Shown here: piece after piece, positions 1 to 10,935 of the stretch
How the letters are laid out: every line of letters begins with the position of its first letter
How positions within the stretch are numbered: position 1 is the first letter of the stretch
Assembly: GCA_031772625.1 (NCBI GenBank)
Contig: CM062814.1
Span: 819,214,757 to 819,278,756 of the forward strand
Direction: 5' to 3'
DNA: 64,000 nucleotides
Origin: Pinus tabuliformis
Taxonomy: Eukaryota; Streptophyta; Pinopsida; Pinales; Pinaceae
Program-made: the position numbers and the translations under genes
Notes under the pieces: model-generated
What the model was told of the DNA's origin: nothing
Seen by the model: the letters and a program-made list of their open reading frames with translations, nothing else
The model's database searches: none

Positions 1-797
1 GCTTCTTTGTCTTCATATGTTAGTTTTCTCACAACAACATCATAAGCCAGTGCTTGGCTATGACTCTTTCCATCTACCCGATTAAAAATCATAAACATAT
101 AGCTATCATATTTTGCCCAACTATCAATATGGATGAACTCGCAATCATTTATAAATGGTTGATCTTCACGGTTAAGAAGATTTGTCTTTTGCCTGTAACA
201 TGAAATAGTAAAATTTCAATTAACTTGTACATAAATGATTTTTTTTAACATTAATCAATTATACATTTTCAATATCTTACCATGTAAGCTGGATCCTTGA
301 GTTTGTTTTCCCTTTGAAGCTTGACAATAACATTGCCAGTTGTGTGTCTGAATGAAATATTACAAATCTCCATAATGGTGATAATGTGACTTCTAGAAAT
401 CCTGCAACCACTTTACTAAGAGCTTGATAAGTATAAGGGTCACTATCATAGTCAATGTTTGAAATATTGAAACCATGGGGAATATTTGCAATAATTAGGG
501 CATAATCCCTTTTAGGTATGAGTTTAGCAATGTCTTCACAGTCGCCTTGTATTACTTGATATTACATAGTGTCAAGCCCATTCCAAATGAAATGAGTAAG
601 AGTTGGATCAAGTTCAACATTCTTAAGACGTTGCTTTTTCAGTCTTTCGATCTTAATTTTTCAATAAAGGTTATGAAAGTATCTGGTGCTCCATTTCCAT
701 CTTTTCTCATCTTTAATAAAATAAACAAATATATGTGTAAGTTATAAAATAAAAATAGTATACAAATGAATGTATAAATCAACATACCTTTTTAAAT

Positions 798-865
798 GCA
801 AGATTTTTATTTTTTATTTTTTATTTTTTATTTTTTTTATTTTTTTATTTTTTTATTTTTTTAAT
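798..865. repeat. (TTTTTTTA)n microsatellite
   Basis: Runs of TTTTTTTA/TTTTTTA lie inside the third proposed exon of the minus-strand gene (970-788). On the coding strand they give an A-rich tract that ends the reading frame. Secondary expansion inside decayed coding sequence is the simplest reading. Confidence 0.85.
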
Positions 866-2337
866 GTTGATATAGAACTTGAATCTGGATAGTTGCGTAC
901 AACATCGTCCCAACTATCTTCATTCAACAATTTAACCATTTGTTCTTATATTTTCATGTAAACTTTGTGGCTGCATAGATAAAGTAAAAAAAGTTAATAT
1001 AATGATATGTATAACAAATACTACCAAGAACAATATGTTATATTTAAAAGAAAATTATAATATAGAAATAAGTAAAAATAATTCAACAAACTTACTTTTG
1101 AAATTCCTCAGACATTTCCTCCAATGATAATTCCCCTGACCTCACACGAGATAATATTGCTTTGACAAGTTTTTCATCCTTCACTCCTTGCAATGCTCTC
1201 CAAGGTGTGATAGTCATATCTTCTGGAAGCTGCTTCATTTCAGGACCTGATTTATTGTTGCTACATATCAATGGTTTAGACCTTTTGACCTTCTAGTTTT
1301 TAATGCCAATGTTCTCCCACATGCTAAAAATCTCATTAATCAATTCCCATATCTCTCTAGTTCTAAATGCCAATTGGAAAATGTTATCAATACCTCTGAA
1401 TAAATCAGTATTTACTCTGCCGCATTTTGAATTGATTTTCTCCTCAATTTGATAGCCTATTTCCATACAACATTCCTTTCGGAAATCTACAGTAACATTT
1501 AGCTTATCCCCACCACATTTTTCTTCAAATTCACTATGAATAAATCTAACCCTTTGGATGAAAGTCATAGACATCCTATATTCATTATTTGAATTATGAT
1601 CCCATGCCACTAACTTTGCTTCTGTATCTGATAAACCAACATAAATGATACATTTCATTGTTTCAAAATGTGGGTTGTTGGGATATTCCTCCATCAATTG
1701 TCTTTGAGCTTCTACAAAATGGTTCCCCCAAGCACATAATAATTGTATTCAAAACATTTTGACTTATCAAATGCTTCTTTGTTGGAACTTGATCTGGATC
1801 AACAAGAAGCACGTAATTAACCACATGAGCATATGGATTGTACCTCATCAATGTCTTCAAGTTGTAAACATGCAGGTGGTGTGGCTTTCTGATTTGATAT
1901 TTATATTGTCCTTCACTTGCCTTATATATTTGTCTCGTATTAAGCTGAAATGTACGACCACCCTCAATTAAGTTTCTCTTTGTCAAGTTCTGTCGAATGA
2001 CATTTTGTTTTGTTTTAATAATTCCATCCTCTAAATCAGCTCTTGGTGTAATGATTTCTCTGCTTTCTCTTGAAGTTTCACTAGGATCTTGACTGTTGGT
2101 AATGACTACTTCAAAATGTTCAACTTTATTTTTCTTCCTCATAACATTCTCATCATTAACTAGAACATATTTATTCTTGGGCATTGCTACTCTTGGTCTT
2201 TTACAGCTCTTCTCCTTTATAAAATCAGTTCGAATGTCATCCCCAGTAACGACAACACATTCTTCGGTGTTAGTTTCAACTTCCTCATCTTCAAAAGTAA
2301 CCTGTCTACCTTTGCTAGATTTATCCACTAGAGGCAT

Positions 2338-2400
2338 TTTTTTTATTTTTATTTATTTATTTTATTTTTATTTTTTATTTATTTATTTTTTATTTTTTTT
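2338..2400. repeat. (TTTATTTTTA)n microsatellite
   Basis: T/A-only array directly upstream (minus strand) of an ATG at 2337 and within the second proposed exon. It introduces an in-frame TAA on the minus strand, so either the ATG at 2337 is a secondary start or the array expanded after decay. Confidence 0.85.
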
Positions 2401-3078
2401 GATCCCTTGGATGTAGTTTTGTAGCATCATGAATTACTACATTTTACTTATTTGCCATATCTTCTTCTGACATTGAGTAGAAACTGCTAACAACTTTCAT
2501 AATATCATGCTCTATGAAATGAATGCCTCCCAACATAATTGAACAACTTTCAAAAAAATTCTGCCAAACAAAATATCACATGTCAATAAAAACAAAGTTA
2601 TAAAAATATAGTGAGACAGTTACAAGAACGCAAAACACAAATATAAATAACAATACTTACGATATTTTGTTTCATCTCATTTATGATTTGTTTACCCAAC
2701 TTTGTAGATACCTCTTTTGTGTCATATAATGAATATGATAATTGGCATTTAATCTTTTCATGTGACTTGGGCAATTTTGTAAGTATGTAAACAACTTCAT
2801 TGTCCGGTACCGAACACATCTCTATGACCTTTCCCAGCACCTCATAAATTCCAGTATTGCACATCTTGGCTTTCTCTTTCTTTCACATACCAGACATTTG
2901 TTGGAAGTTTCACTTCTTTTGATTTCTTCCAGTATGAAATCATCTTCTTATCGTTTGGGGCACTTGAAATATTTGTAGCTATCAGCTCAGGTTTGGTTCA
3001 TTCAACAATGTTTTTTGAAGATCCACCTTTAACAGTCTTTGGTCCAGAAAGATTCACAAAAATCTTGTTTGATGCCAT

Positions 3079-4516
3079 TCTCCTGAAAAAGAAAAAAACA
3101 CATATAAATCAGTGAATTACAAAAAAAATAGCTTAAATTAACAAAGAAAATGATAAATGATAATTAATTTTGTGAAACATAGCAATTAAAAAAAATAAAT
3201 AAGAATTTTAAAAATACAACACCCTGTCGCCCCACCCTAGAAATCGGCTGACAGTTGGGCCCAACCCCCCTACCCCACCCTAGTAGCCCAACAACCGCCC
3301 CCCCTCCCCACTCCAGCCCCACCCTACCCAACCCCCCCATCCCACCCTACCCCACCCCACCCAACCCCGGCGGCACCAACCCCTCTGCCCCACCTCGATG
3401 GCCCAACGACTAGCCGGGGTGGGGTAGGGGACTGGCGAGTGGGGAGGGGGCCTAGGCGCCAGCCCCCCTGGCCCCTCCCCGGCGGCCCAACGACCCCCCG
3501 CCCCACACCGGCGGGTTTGCCGTTGGGCCACTCGGGTGGGGTAGAGGTTGTCGCTAGCCCTCCACCCCACCCTAGTGGGTTGTCGGGCCGCCCGAGTGGG
3601 GCAGCAATCCCCTACCCCACCCCACTGCCTCGACTGGGGTGGGGTGCTGGGTAGCCGGCCCCCCGCCCCTCACTCACGGGCCCATTAGGCCGTCGGGGTG
3701 GGGTGGGGTGCTAGGCAACCAACCCCCCCGCCCCTCACTCATGAGCCCGTTGAGCCACCGGGAGAATTATCGGGCCCACCACACCCATTGCGGACGTAGT
3801 GGGTAAATCTTTCCAACAAAATTTTTTAACTATTAAAAAAAATAAATTAAATTTCATTAAAATTTTAAAATTTTAAAATTTGCACAACAAAGAAATTAAC
3901 TGACCTTTCAAATGCGATAATCCTCCGTTGAATATGTTGTTGATAACAATGTAGCTACTCCACAAATTCGCTGCATGTCTTTTAACGAACTTCGGGAAAC
4001 CTTGATGTGATGTGAGAAATAGTGGTAATGAAATTTATTATATAGGAGAAATTACAGAATTTTTTTACTGTACGGTTAATGTGGGATTAATTTGTTTTTA
4101 TAATTTTTAACATGTTAATTTTGTTACAACGATATAAGAAACTATGATAAAACGAATATTATAGAATCGTTTTACAACATGGTGAATGTGGGATTAATTT
4201 GTTTTAGAAGATATAATAAAAATGAAAAAAAGCGTTCAATTGTTTAGTAAATATTATATAGTTTAAGTAATAAATTAATTTAGGTAAAAGATTTAGTTTA
4301 CAGTTTTAATTTTAAAGATTTATTTCATAAAAAAAATTAGTTAAAATTTTTCAATAAATTGTAGAAGAAAATAATGGAGGGAAATACATGAAACAAAATT
4401 TTTGGAGGGAAAAATTTTGGCGAAAATTTTTGGAGGGAAATTTTCATTCTTTAAGCTATATATTGTCATTAGGAGAGTTTGCATTTGTATCATTCAACCT
4501 CTTCTATTTGAGAGGC
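3079..4516. other. Shared intergenic region between divergent genes
   Basis: Separates the minus-strand gene from the plus-strand DUF7869-like gene, so it should hold both promoters if the pair is a unit. It is AT-rich except for the block at 3220-3790. No convincing paired TATA/TSS can be fixed by eye, and no terminal inverted repeats were seen here. Confidence 0.5.
3220..3790. repeat. GC-rich CCCCACCCTA-type low-complexity block
   Basis: About 570 bases made largely of CCCCACC, CCCTACCCCACC and GGGGTGGGG motifs in an otherwise AT-rich setting. The left half is C-rich on the plus strand, so the minus strand carries many closely spaced G-runs of three to five, which is the arrangement expected to form G-quadruplexes. 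The right half is mixed, with GGGGTGGGGTG on the plus strand. Several overlapping open frames here are by-products of stop-poor GC-rich sequence and are not annotated as genes. Confidence 0.8.
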
Positions 4517-7500
4517 ATGGATTCTTCTGATAGTGAAGTTTCGCTTTGTGAAGCATCAACATCTTCGTCACGTAACAACTCTATTCATATTGATGAATAT
4601 AACAGAAATTCTTCCACTATGAATAGAGAGTCAATTTTTCCACTTAGTCCTAATCCTAAGGACTATGAGATCAACACTGATGAAAGATGGGATGAAGAAT
4701 TTGAAATGAATAAAGAGTCACGGTTTCCACTTAGTCCTAATCCTATGGATTATAAGAGCAACAGTGATGAAGAGCATGATGAAGAATTTCAAAAGAATGG
4801 AGTGTCACGGTGTCCACTTAGTCCCAATCCTATGGACTATGAGAGCAATAGTGATGAATAGCATGATGATGAATTTCAAAAGAATGGAGTGTCACGGTGT
4901 CCACTTAGTCCTAATCCTATGGACTATGAGAGCAATAGTGATGAAGAGCACGATGATGAATTTCAAAAGAATGGAGTGACACAGTGTCCACTTAGTCATA
5001 ATCCTATGAAATATGAGAGTAGCAGTAATGAACAACATGATAAAGAATTTCAAAAGAATGGAGTGTCACGGTGTCCACTTAGTCCTAATCCTATGGACTA
5101 TGAGAGCAACAGTGATGAAGAATTTCAAATGAATAGAGTGTCACAGTGTCCACTTAGTCCTAATCCTATGGACTATGAAAGTAGTAGTGATGAAGAACAT
5201 GATGAAGAAATTCAAAAGAATGAAGTGTCACGGTGTCCACTTAGTCCTAATCCTATGGACTATGAGAGCAGCAGTGATGGATATCATGATGAAGAATTTC
5301 AAATGAATAGAGTGTCGTCACAGTGTCCACTTAGTCCTAATCCTATGGACTATGAAAGCAACCGTGATAAAGAACATGATGAAGAATTTCAAATGAATAG
5401 AGTGTTATGGTGTCCACTAAGTCCTAATCCTATGGACTACGAGAGCAGCAGTGATGAAGAACATAATGAAGATTTTCAAATAAATAAAGAGTCAGTTTCC
5501 ACTTAGTCCTAATCCTAAGGACTATGAGAGCAGTAGTGACGAAGGACATGATGAATCACTTAGTCCTAATCCTAAGGACTATAAGAGTAGCAGTGACAAA
5601 GAATATGATGTAGAATTTTCAGTAAGTAAACAATCACATTTTCGACGTAGTCCTAATTCTATGGACTATGAGAGTAGCATTGACAATGCACATGAGGAAT
5701 AATATCCAATAAACATCGAGTCAAATTTTCCATTTAGTCCTAATTCTAAGGACTATGACAGTAGCACTGAAGAAGGGGAAGATGAAGAATATCCTCCAAG
5801 TCAGTATTTCAAAAGCATAGATGATCATAGTGAGGATAACATTCCTCAAAATGATGATGAAAATGCTTATACAAATAATGATTCAATGATGGAGATGTTG
5901 CCAGGAAATATTGTATCGAGGAGTAGGAGCAGATCTTTTCGTATTAATCCAAGATGTCCTAGTTATACAAGGTGTAGAGAAGAATATCTAACGAGAAGAA
6001 GTTCTATCAGCACTCTCATTTCAAGTGAATGTTGTCAAAAAGATTGCTTGAAACATATGGATTTCAAATTTGCATTAGAGAAAAGGAAGAGATATTTGTC
6101 AATGAATAAAAGCATGCAAAATTCATATTTAGTTGGGTGCATGCAATCTACATTGTCAGGTTATGATTATCATATTGGGTCTTTATTTATATGTAGAAAG
6201 GCTTTCAAAATGTTTCATTCGATGGGTAATTTTCGTCTCTCAAGAATCCAAGAAAATTTGGAAAATGATCCCACATTTTATTCAGAAGTACGTCGTAAAT
6301 GATAGTTTGGGCTATTATCAAATACTGCAATGTCATGGATGAAATATTTCTTTTCAAAGCATGGAGAGTGTATTCCAAATAGAGAGACAATACATATTCC
6401 AGATAATTTTTCAAGACGAGAAATCTACAACTTGTACAAAGAATATGCAGAAGGTTCTGAGGGACATGGTCGGTTTATTACATATCAATATTTTGTGAAG
6501 GTATGGAAGAAATAATTCAACAATGTCCGTATTCCTAAGAAGACAAGGATGGGGATTTGCAGTACATGTACTTCTCTTAAATAAAAAAGGGATAAATGTG
6601 AAGAGTCAGAAAGAGATAAGCATTCATAACTTTAACTTTTATAATCGTATAGTCATCAACTATGAAAACGTATTTCTTAATGATTCTTTTATGTTGTGTA
6701 AATTCCATTGTCAAAGAACTTCAGGAGCATCGTGAACAACAAACAAGTGAAAGGAAAACGTTGTACAAGCATTGAAATAAGTGTTATGATAATCCGAATA
6801 AATATTTGGGTTTGATAATTGATGGTATGGACCAGAAGAAAACACTTTTACCACATTTTGTTCGCACACCCAAAAATTTACAAGAGGAAACTTTTATTCA
6901 GTATCACTTGGTTGGTTGTATGGCCTTCAATGGGAAAATGTTGCCAAGGGTGTACTTCACAGCTCCAAATATTCATAATGATGCAAACATGACAATAACC
7001 ATAATTCACGATGTGCTTTCTCATTAGTCTGGTAATCTTCCTGAAGTTTTGTATCTACAATTGGACAACACTTGCAGTGAAAACAAAAATCAGGTTGTGT
7101 TTGGATATCTAAACATGCTTGTTGAATTGAGAATTTTTCAGAAGGTAAAAATTAGTTTTCTTCTTGTTGGGCACACTCATGACCATATTGATCAGATGTT
7201 CATTCGTTTTTCAGTCACATTGAGGAGGAAGGAAGTTGGGAGCTTGCCATCATTAATTGAATGTATTAAGAAATCATACATGCCAGAGCCTACTTTTGAT
7301 TTGTTGGAAGAAAATTTTGACATGTGAAGGTTTATTCTAGGATTGCATGGTGAGGAGAAATGCATTGAACAACTTAATGACATTAGCTTCCAACATCAAT
7401 TTCATATCAAAAAAATTGATGGGAAAACACTAATATGGGGGAAGAAGTATTCAACTACTGCAGAATGGGCACCGTCATCAGGTTTGGAATTTTTGAAGTT

Positions 7501-8485
7501 CATTTCAGATCATCCAATATTTGCATCAAAAATATTGTTATTACAATTAGTTGGTGAAGTTCATAACACACACAGACAGAATAGAGATATAAATTATTCT
7601 GATTGCCTGGAAGAAATTAAAAAATGTATTAGATATACATATGAGTACTTTGACATTACTGATATAGTTTGGTGGGAGTCATTTTTCAATAATCAAAGTG
7701 ATATCATTTCAAGAACAACAAATGAATATATACCTTTGAAAAATCCATTTATTTGGCCACAAAATGTGTCAAATGAACATGAGGAAAGAAACACTGTTGA
7801 ACAAAAACAAGCTCAAGGTATTATTAATTCTTCACAGGCAGAGGAAAGAGAGATGTATATTGGTTCTAGAAGATCTCGTGCACAACATGAAGCCATGGAA
7901 GACCTTTACAAGGGTTCAATATAGGATATTAAGGAGGGTTGCATGATCGTAGTGCTAGAAGATGGAGATCCCAATGGCTATCCATTCTGGGTTGCTAAGG
8001 TTATAAAGGTCTTTACAGAAAATGAAGATGTTACAGGTGTTGAAGTACATTGGTATGCCATAAATACACACCCATTCAATAGTGTGTAGAAGCCAGAGAT
8101 GGTAGTTGATAAAAAAATTGGCGGAAAGAGAAAAAGAAAGGGTACAAATATAAATTGTCACCGCACAAACCTCTTAAAATTGGAGGATGTTGACATACTT
8201 GTTTATGACTTCAATTTAACTAAGAGAGGAACTCTTCGCTTCAAGATGATAGAGATTCTGAAAATGTTGTTACCAGAAGGAACATTGTTGAGATGGGAGT
8301 CTGCTGAAACCAGTCGTAGATCCAGAAGAATTTTGAAACCTGAAATGGTGGGCATGCATGTGGACTCAGATGGGGCATTAGTTGATGAAAGAGAAGAATA
8401 TGGAACATCTTTGTCTACATCCAGCCATTCATCTGAAGATGTGAATTCTGATGGTGTGCAAGAAAATATGAGTGATTTTGAATAA
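4517..8485 (+). pseudogene. DUF7869-like protein with acidic tandem-repeat N-terminus (decayed)
   Basis: The start ATG at 4517 opens MDSSDSEVSLCE; an in-frame ATG at 4388 exists but adds a non-conserved leader. Order: acidic repeat head (4627-5760), an Arg/Ser-rich RSRSRS segment near 5920, a helical segment with FALEKRKRYLSM and LFICRKAF (6065-6220), a Cys pair CSTC near 6560, IIDGMDQKKT (6815-6845), YLQLDNTCSENKN (7050-7090), LLVGHTHDHIDQMF (7165-7200), then a Lys-rich C-terminus ending at 8485. The spaced Asp residues in DGMD, QLDN and HDHIDQ are what I associate with DUF7869, thought to have an RNase H-like fold. A transposase role is inference. Disruptions: TAG at 4859-4861, frame loss near 5500, stop at 5701, frameshift near 6300, several stops at 6513-6780, stops at 7025, 7325, 7922 and 8087. 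A 7343-7924 segment is still open. It reads away from the minus-strand gene to its left. Confidence 0.65.
4627..5760 (+). repeat. In-frame tandem repeat, about 87-90 bp, about 12-13 copies
   Basis: Each unit encodes a CPLSPNPMDYES core followed by a Ser/Asp/Glu-rich stretch and an EFQKNGV-type linker, about 29 residues. Units 2-9 are most alike at the DNA level; outer units are more diverged (FPLSPNPKDYE) and several lack the linker. The S/P core and acidic spacer suggest a disordered, possibly phosphorylated region. Length variation between units is in multiples of three in the better-preserved part, so repeat change happened while the frame was under selection. Confidence 0.9.
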
Positions 8486-9340
8486 TTGTCTAAGATAGTT
8501 TATATAACTGATGTTTGCATCATATCTTGAAATAAAAATTTTGATTTCCATATGGTGTTAAATAAAAAGTTATGAGTCATTTTTGTGTTGTTGGATTATA
8601 TGTTTTAATTATGATGATTTTTATTGTTTAGAATATCTACAATGCAACAATAAATTAGAGATATAATGTATGTTTCATTCAATGTACAAATAATGACATT
8701 TTGATTAATTTAGTCATGTAATTTGTTCATAATGTCATGGTTTTTTAATTTTATGGTTGAAAACAATTAGAATTTTAGAGATCTCTAGTGTGATGTTATT
8801 ATATGTTTAACAACATGGATGAAAACGAATAGAATTTTAATGTGTTTCAGATCCCATTATTTTATCTTTATCGGCATTACTAAAACATGTTGAATTTATA
8901 ATTAGGATAGAAAAATATTATTCTACCAAAAACATTAGTGTGTTTTTTTCATAAAAAACAATTGTTTTTTTGCACATAAAAATTCGGTTTTACTGGCATT
9001 TTTTAAAAATGTTTAAAATTGACCCTTAAAAAAAATTATCGTTCCGGTATCAACGCTTTTCATTTTTAGGGTGTTTTTTGCACATTTTTTGCATGAAAAT
9101 TTTGTTTTCACTTCCATTTTTAAAACATGTTCAAAATTGAGCCTTGAAAAAAACCATCGTTCTAGTATACACACTTTTCGTTTTTAGCACTATTTTTGAT
9201 GTTTTTACGAGGTTTTTTTTTGCCAGAGTTCCCGTTTCAAAGTTTATATTGTTTAAAGCCTAAGAGACTAGGAGGCACTCAAATTCCTCACGATGTAGGT
9301 GGAGAACTTCGGTGGCATCCACATTGATTGGTGTTTTTGA
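8486..9340. other. AT-rich stretch, no gene seen; imperfect direct duplication at 8966-9200
   Basis: No gene recognised. Two neighbouring segments of about 115-125 bases (near 8966-9080 and 9081-9200) share TTTTGCA, AAAATT, TTTTAAAA and ATCGTTC..GTAT blocks in the same order, which indicates an old tandem duplication. The right boundary of the left-hand gene pair may lie here, but no terminal repeat was identified. Confidence 0.5.
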
Positions 9341-9344
9341 TGTG

Positions 9345-9995
9345 TTCTATGAGTCCCACATTCATGCTTGGAATATGGCATGGGAGTGATTGGCTGAAGA
9401 GAGACTTGGATCATCCAATCTATGGTTGGGTGGAACGTGGTAGTACCATCTCCGATCGGTTCGTTGCATTGATTAATGAGAAATTAATTCCATTGATTTC
9501 CATGTGTAAATGTACTGGTGTATATATGGATTTTGATGACTGATATGTTTATTGTAATTATGTTCCTATTATGCTGGTTATATGTCCATTTTATGGCAGC
9601 AACTATGTTTGGCTCTCAACATGTTCTTACTTGTATTTGAATGGATATTCTATCTATGACCTAATAAGTGATAAGGCAGCAAATGACATGATGAAACAAT
9701 GGTTCATGGAAATTCTTAGATAGGTAAGAGATCCCTACACTTAACTATGTTATTTACACCTATAGGTTACATGTCGATGATGTGTTTGATGAAATTCCTG
9801 TCATGGCTAGTGGCCTGGGCTCTGGGCCTAAAAAAGTGGCTCAAATCCCGGAGTCACTGGCATAGAACTAACAAGTTTCCACTATAGTCGCTAGCATGCA
9901 GGCCTATGAGCGAAACTTTATATATTTGGTCGCTTCCTTGCCCATAGCATGAGAGCGGGTGAGCCTTAAATTATCCAAAACAATAGTGCGACCCA
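9345..9995 (+). repeat. Left arm of long imperfect inverted repeat
   Basis: Begins TCTATGAG..CCCACATTCATGCTTGGAATATGGC and matches the reverse complement of 10180-10935 in order over most of its length. Shared landmarks are GGTTATAT, CCTGTCATGGCTAGT, AAAAAGTGGCTCAAATCC, CGCTAGC.TGCAGG, CATGAGAGC and GACCCAGGG. Divergence is substantial, with many indels. Confidence 0.75.
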
Positions 9996-10179
9996 GGGAC
10001 AAGCTGTCTGAGTGGTTGACTTGTCTCCCGAGGGTTATGTTGATGATGTTGGATGGTTGTGTGTGATGTTGCGTCGATTCCACTTCCTTAAGGTTACCTA
10101 GGAGGTCGAATTCGATCATAGTAGCCTCTCGTCTCATGTTTACCCCAGTTGGCATGGTTACTTGGGTAAATGTGGGAGG

Positions 10180-10935
10180 AGGGTGTTACACAACCCCTGG
10201 GTCCCATTGAGGTTTTGGACCACTTGACCTCTAGATGCTCTCATGGTATGGGCGTGCCAGTGTCGAGGGACTTCTGGATGCTCTCGCAGACCTGCAAGCT
10301 AGCGTCCAGGGACTATTTTGCACAATGTTTTGTTAACGTCCCCAGGATTTGAGCCACTTTTTCAAGCCCAAAGCCTAGGTCACTGCCCATAATTGAATGA
10401 CATATTCATAATAGTAAAATAACAAGGAAATGACTATATAATTGAAATCACTTGAATGAAACCTTGACTCGACTCCTACTAGCCATGACAGGCATTTCGT
10501 CAAACATATCACGAATATGTAATCTACAGGTGTAAATAGATATGAGCATAGGGGTCTCATACTTAGCTGAGAATCACTAAGAAACATTGATGCCTCAACA
10601 CATCAACTGCCATTTCATCCATTAGGTTGTAGATACATTGTTCATTCATTTTCTAGTAAAAACATGATGAGAGCCATACATAGCTACTGTCATAAAACAT
10701 ATATATAACCAGCATAATAGCAACAAAAATACCAATGAAATCACAACCATATGATCCACATATAAACCAATATAATACTTATAGAAATACAAGGAGAAAT
10801 AACCTCATATTGATGATGCAAAATCCAAACCCAGGATGAGACTTTTCCACCTGACCATAGAATGGCTGAGCCAAATCTCTCTTTAGCCATTCACCCCCGT
10901 GCCATATTCCAAGCATGAATGTGGGATCTCATAGA
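10180..10935 (-). repeat. Right arm of long imperfect inverted repeat
   Basis: Reverse complement of the left arm at 9345-9995. Read on the minus strand, the inner edge begins close to TGTAACACCC, a common start of gypsy LTRs, so the arms may be two old LTR-derived copies in opposite orientation. The loop (about 9996-10179) is unique. Confidence 0.7.

Larger units (their letters stand above)
1..3078 (-). pseudogene. Multi-exon gene relic with ParB/Srx-like region and methyltransferase-like exon (runs off left edge)
   Basis: I do not recognise a named gene. Proposed minus-strand exons are 3078-2661, 2560-1096, 970-788, 710-281 and 192 to beyond the left edge. Donors GTAAG (2660, 1095, 280) and GTATG (787) and acceptors ending in AG (2562, 972, 712, 194) fit plant introns, and the reading frame carries across the first, second and last junctions. 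An upstream acceptor just before the ATG at 3078 suggests a leader intron. Exon 2 carries a basic/acidic head, then a region (about 1940-1640) with the motif CLGG/GGNH-like and following YVGL..TEAK, which resembles ParB/sulfiredoxin-type domains. Exon 4 has DYALIIANIPHGF near 475-510, which resembles motif IV (DPPY) of N6-adenine methyltransferases in degenerate form (NIPH), followed by LWRFVIFHS. These domain assignments are inference. Disruptions seen: a stop near 3000, a frameshift near 2860, a stop in 2440-2450, a one-base shift near 1710, TAG at 1293-1295, a TAA in exon 3, and a shift plus stop in exon 4. It is a decayed copy. Confidence 0.5.

Noticed and set aside
3280..3654. Open frames of 60-96 codons on both strands in the GC-rich block
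   Set aside because: They overlap, are Gly/Pro/Arg-rich low complexity, and arise because the block has few stop triplets.
4627..5760. CRISPR-like regularly spaced repeat
   Set aside because: Units are contiguous, coding, in frame and without unique spacers; the context is a plant nuclear genome.
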